From positions 312,576,092 through 312,640,091 of the forward strand of contig OY282558.1 of NCBI GenBank assembly GCA_958295665.1: a stretch of 64,000 bases of DNA. The letters run 5' to 3'. This document shows positions 61,626 to 64,000 of the stretch, piece after piece (position 1 is the first letter of the stretch; the number at the start of each line of letters is the position of its first letter). The notes under the pieces are model-generated. The model had not been told where the DNA came from. It worked only from the letters and a program-made list of their open reading frames with translations, and searched no databases. This stretch comes from Tipula vernalis. Its lineage: Eukaryota > Arthropoda > Insecta > Diptera > Tipulidae. The translations under genes were made by a program, and so were the position numbers.

Positions 61626-64000
61626 CTTTAATTTCAGGCCTTCTTACTTTACATTATCGATTCTGACTTTTTAGATAATTTCGGAATTTCAAATATGAAA
61701 CAACAACAAAAATGATATTGTATCTGTCTACGAATTGTCTACGAGTTTTTTATTGTCTACGTATTATCTCCATTGCCTACATGGAAAACTATTGTCTACG
61801 CTATTCTCAACATTTGCGTTTGGATAATCTCCAAATATAGGCGTAGAGGCACAACACTGCATTTTAATTAAAATGAAAGGTGATTTTAATTTTTATGGTT
61901 AAATTCTAAAACTATATCTTTAAAAATTATTTCAAACGGTGCAAATATCATGAAAATGACAATGACAATATGTTTTCAAAAACGTTCTTATAATGTAATA
62001 ACAATCTACTAGTAAAAGTTAAGTTATTAGTATTTACAATTAGAGCATTATAATTAATAATAAATTAGCTTGTACTATACTCGAATATGTGCATTGAGAA
62101 CAATGCTAGATGCCTTAAAAATATTTTCGCCTTATTCAAATTAATTTAATTGACGATGGACGTCTTTAACATACTTTAAATATAATATTTTTATTATTTT
62201 GCGCCGTTGTTAAAATGTCGGGATACACATCAAGGGAGTGATGTTTTATATTTCATTCCACTTTTCAATTAAATACTTTTTAGGTTTTCCCCAATATTTG
62301 TATTTCCTCCAGAAATAGTTATGTGTATACAAACAGGATTTTTTTTCCAATTTTCCAATTTCCTTTTTATAACCAATTTTTCCAATATTTACGTCAGCTA
62401 CATTTGTTCGCTGAAAATTAAATAGGCACAATCTCGTTTAAAGCAACATACCAATATACTTATTCATATGTAAACCTAAACGTCAAAAGAGACGACGTGA
62501 CGTCAAAAGAAGTTATTATTTAATGAAATACGTCAACTATTATTTAAAATACCGTTATAAAAATTGAAGTATTTAAGTTTTACATGAATCTGATCTTTAA
62601 TACAGGGCGAAAGGTATTTTAAGATTTTATGAAAATTAAATAAAACCAAACATCAAGATAAATACTTTATTGCTTTACATAAGCTCAGCTCTACATCAGC
62701 TTATTAATGTATAAAAAAAAATGCCTGAAACTTTATACCAAACCGAAAGAATATATACTATACTATATGTATATAGAGATATGCGCGTACCAGGTCGCAT
62801 AAATTTTATGTTTTACTATTATATAGATTAGGATATTTTTTTTTAGTTTCCATACTTACATTCGATACACATAAAGATGGGTATTTCGTTAGAATGTGAA
62901 AATTGAAAATAATTTTAGAGCGTTAGACATAAAAGGAAAAATATTTTTTTCTGGAGTGGATGAATAAAATTTCCTCCGATTTTTATTTTATATCCTTTTT
63001 GGCAAGTAGAAAATGTTCTTGTAATGGTATACGATAGCATACTCATAACTTTAAAATTCTTATAGAAAATCAATTCGATAGTATATTTGGTTAAAATCCA
63101 TATACGATTATCCGATGAGGTGTTAAAATATTTGAATATTCATCTACATCTATTCTCTATGTAAATATGTACATACTCGTGTATCATCTACCCCACTTAT
63201 TAAAGTATAAAAGCGCAACATGATTTTTTGACTTAACGCTATAATCACCCAAAACTCTTTCCTTTTTTTGATTCATTTTTCGTTTTCCTTATAGAAATAC
63301 ACACACTTCCCGAAATGTCTTTCGAAAGGCTTCATTTTTATTCCACGATATCACATAATATCTTGTTCCATGACATAGCTACATAAAATAATGTTATGTG
63401 TATTTGAGTATATGTTTATATGTTTGTTAGACATATTTTTGTAAATATTGTTGTTGTTTTTCTTTTTAACAATAAACAAATAATTTTATTTGACTATCAT
63501 GAAATAAAATACAACGCACAGCCAACACTGAACAACACAAAAAATCATATCCATTTAGATACATATAACAGGTCTGTGAAATGAACATTTTGGCGCAATT
63601 TACTTATATGTATATACGAGTATGTACGAGTATGAACATATAAAAAATGATATCCAAGCTAAATGGAAAAAAAGAACAACATTATTGCCATCATAATGAA
63701 TGAATTTATGTTTATTTTTCTTTTAACTTTTGTAAATTTCATTGTAGAGATTCAGATACCCGTAATTAAAGATATCGTTTTATTTATGATCAAATGTGGT
63801 CTCTGGGTTGGGATATCACGGGCGTGTTAGATTTTGATGAACTACTCAAGAAAATCGATTGACAGTTAATAATACGTCTGTAACCTAATGTCAACAAACA
63901 TATTTCACATTAAATTTTTATTACTATTTAGTAATTTACTAACTTAGGACGGTAATGTACACTGCATTCACATTCGGTATGGGTGGATCTTATTGACATC
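61625..64000. other. AT-rich DNA without a recognisable gene; two small motif clusters
   Basis: From 61724 to 61805 the phrase TTGTCTACG or a close form occurs about five times. At 62479-62510 ACGTCAAAAGA occurs twice, and the second copy lies in a perfect TGACGTCA palindrome (62498-62505), the consensus for CREB/ATF-type factors. The rest has ATGTATATAC-type phrases but no coding frame. It may be host non-coding DNA. Confidence 0.4.

Overview
This window looks like repeat-dense, intergenic or intronic DNA from a higher fly (Diptera, Brachycera). It is strongly AT-rich and carries long (TA)n arrays. The transposon families are typical of flies: two env-bearing errantivirus-type Ty3/gypsy elements, Jockey, LOA-type and RTE-like LINEs, Copia, Penelope-like elements, Tc1/mariner, hAT and several hairpin MITEs. 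I found no host protein-coding gene that I can defend and no RNA genes. The species cannot be named from the sequence alone.

Layout, left to right. 1-1.47 kb: no gene. 1.48-3.61 kb: a complete foldback-type element with 465-bp inverted arms around a 173-bp tandem array and an 8-bp target duplication, set beside a decayed Tc1 transposase. 3.9-6.7 kb: a MITE, a Penelope-like 3' fragment and a decayed mariner-superfamily transposase. 6.95-9.55 kb: a decayed RTE-like LINE. 10.0-14.6 kb: a full-length Jockey LINE with an 11-bp target duplication and only two disabling lesions. 16.2-18.6 kb: two LOA-type LINE fragments in opposite orientation, each with a (CCTAA)n 3' tail. 19.1-22.6 kb: a decayed Copia element.

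22.8-32.3 kb: an errantivirus on the minus strand with 363-bp LTRs about 2% apart. Its env gene is internally deleted and also split by a 2.9-kb TG...CA insertion. 32.3-35.3 kb: a (TA)n array, an hAT-type remnant and a Penelope-like RT/GIY-YIG remnant. 39.4-42.4 kb: a cluster of palindromic elements ending in a DNA transposon remnant. 42.4-49.7 kb: two parts of a CR1/Jockey-group LINE separated by about 5.1 kb that contains another transposase-like remnant. 49.9-53.9 kb: a 4-kb inverted-repeat element carrying a spliced DDE-like gene. 54.0-61.6 kb: a young errantivirus (330-bp LTRs, one difference seen) with intact gag and env and a pol broken by three small lesions. 61.6-64 kb: no gene.

How the parts work together. 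The two errantiviruses share one expression plan: a tRNA-Ser-type primer site, a splice donor in the 5' leader, a gag-pol -1 shift at the same AAATTTT heptamer, and a splice acceptor just before env. Each leader also holds a reiterated short motif. Both errantiviruses and the 4-kb DNA element sit in TA-rich arrays, so this DNA has acted as a repeated landing site. The 4-kb element, its apparent distant relative at 41-42.4 kb and the foldback element are the least familiar items here.
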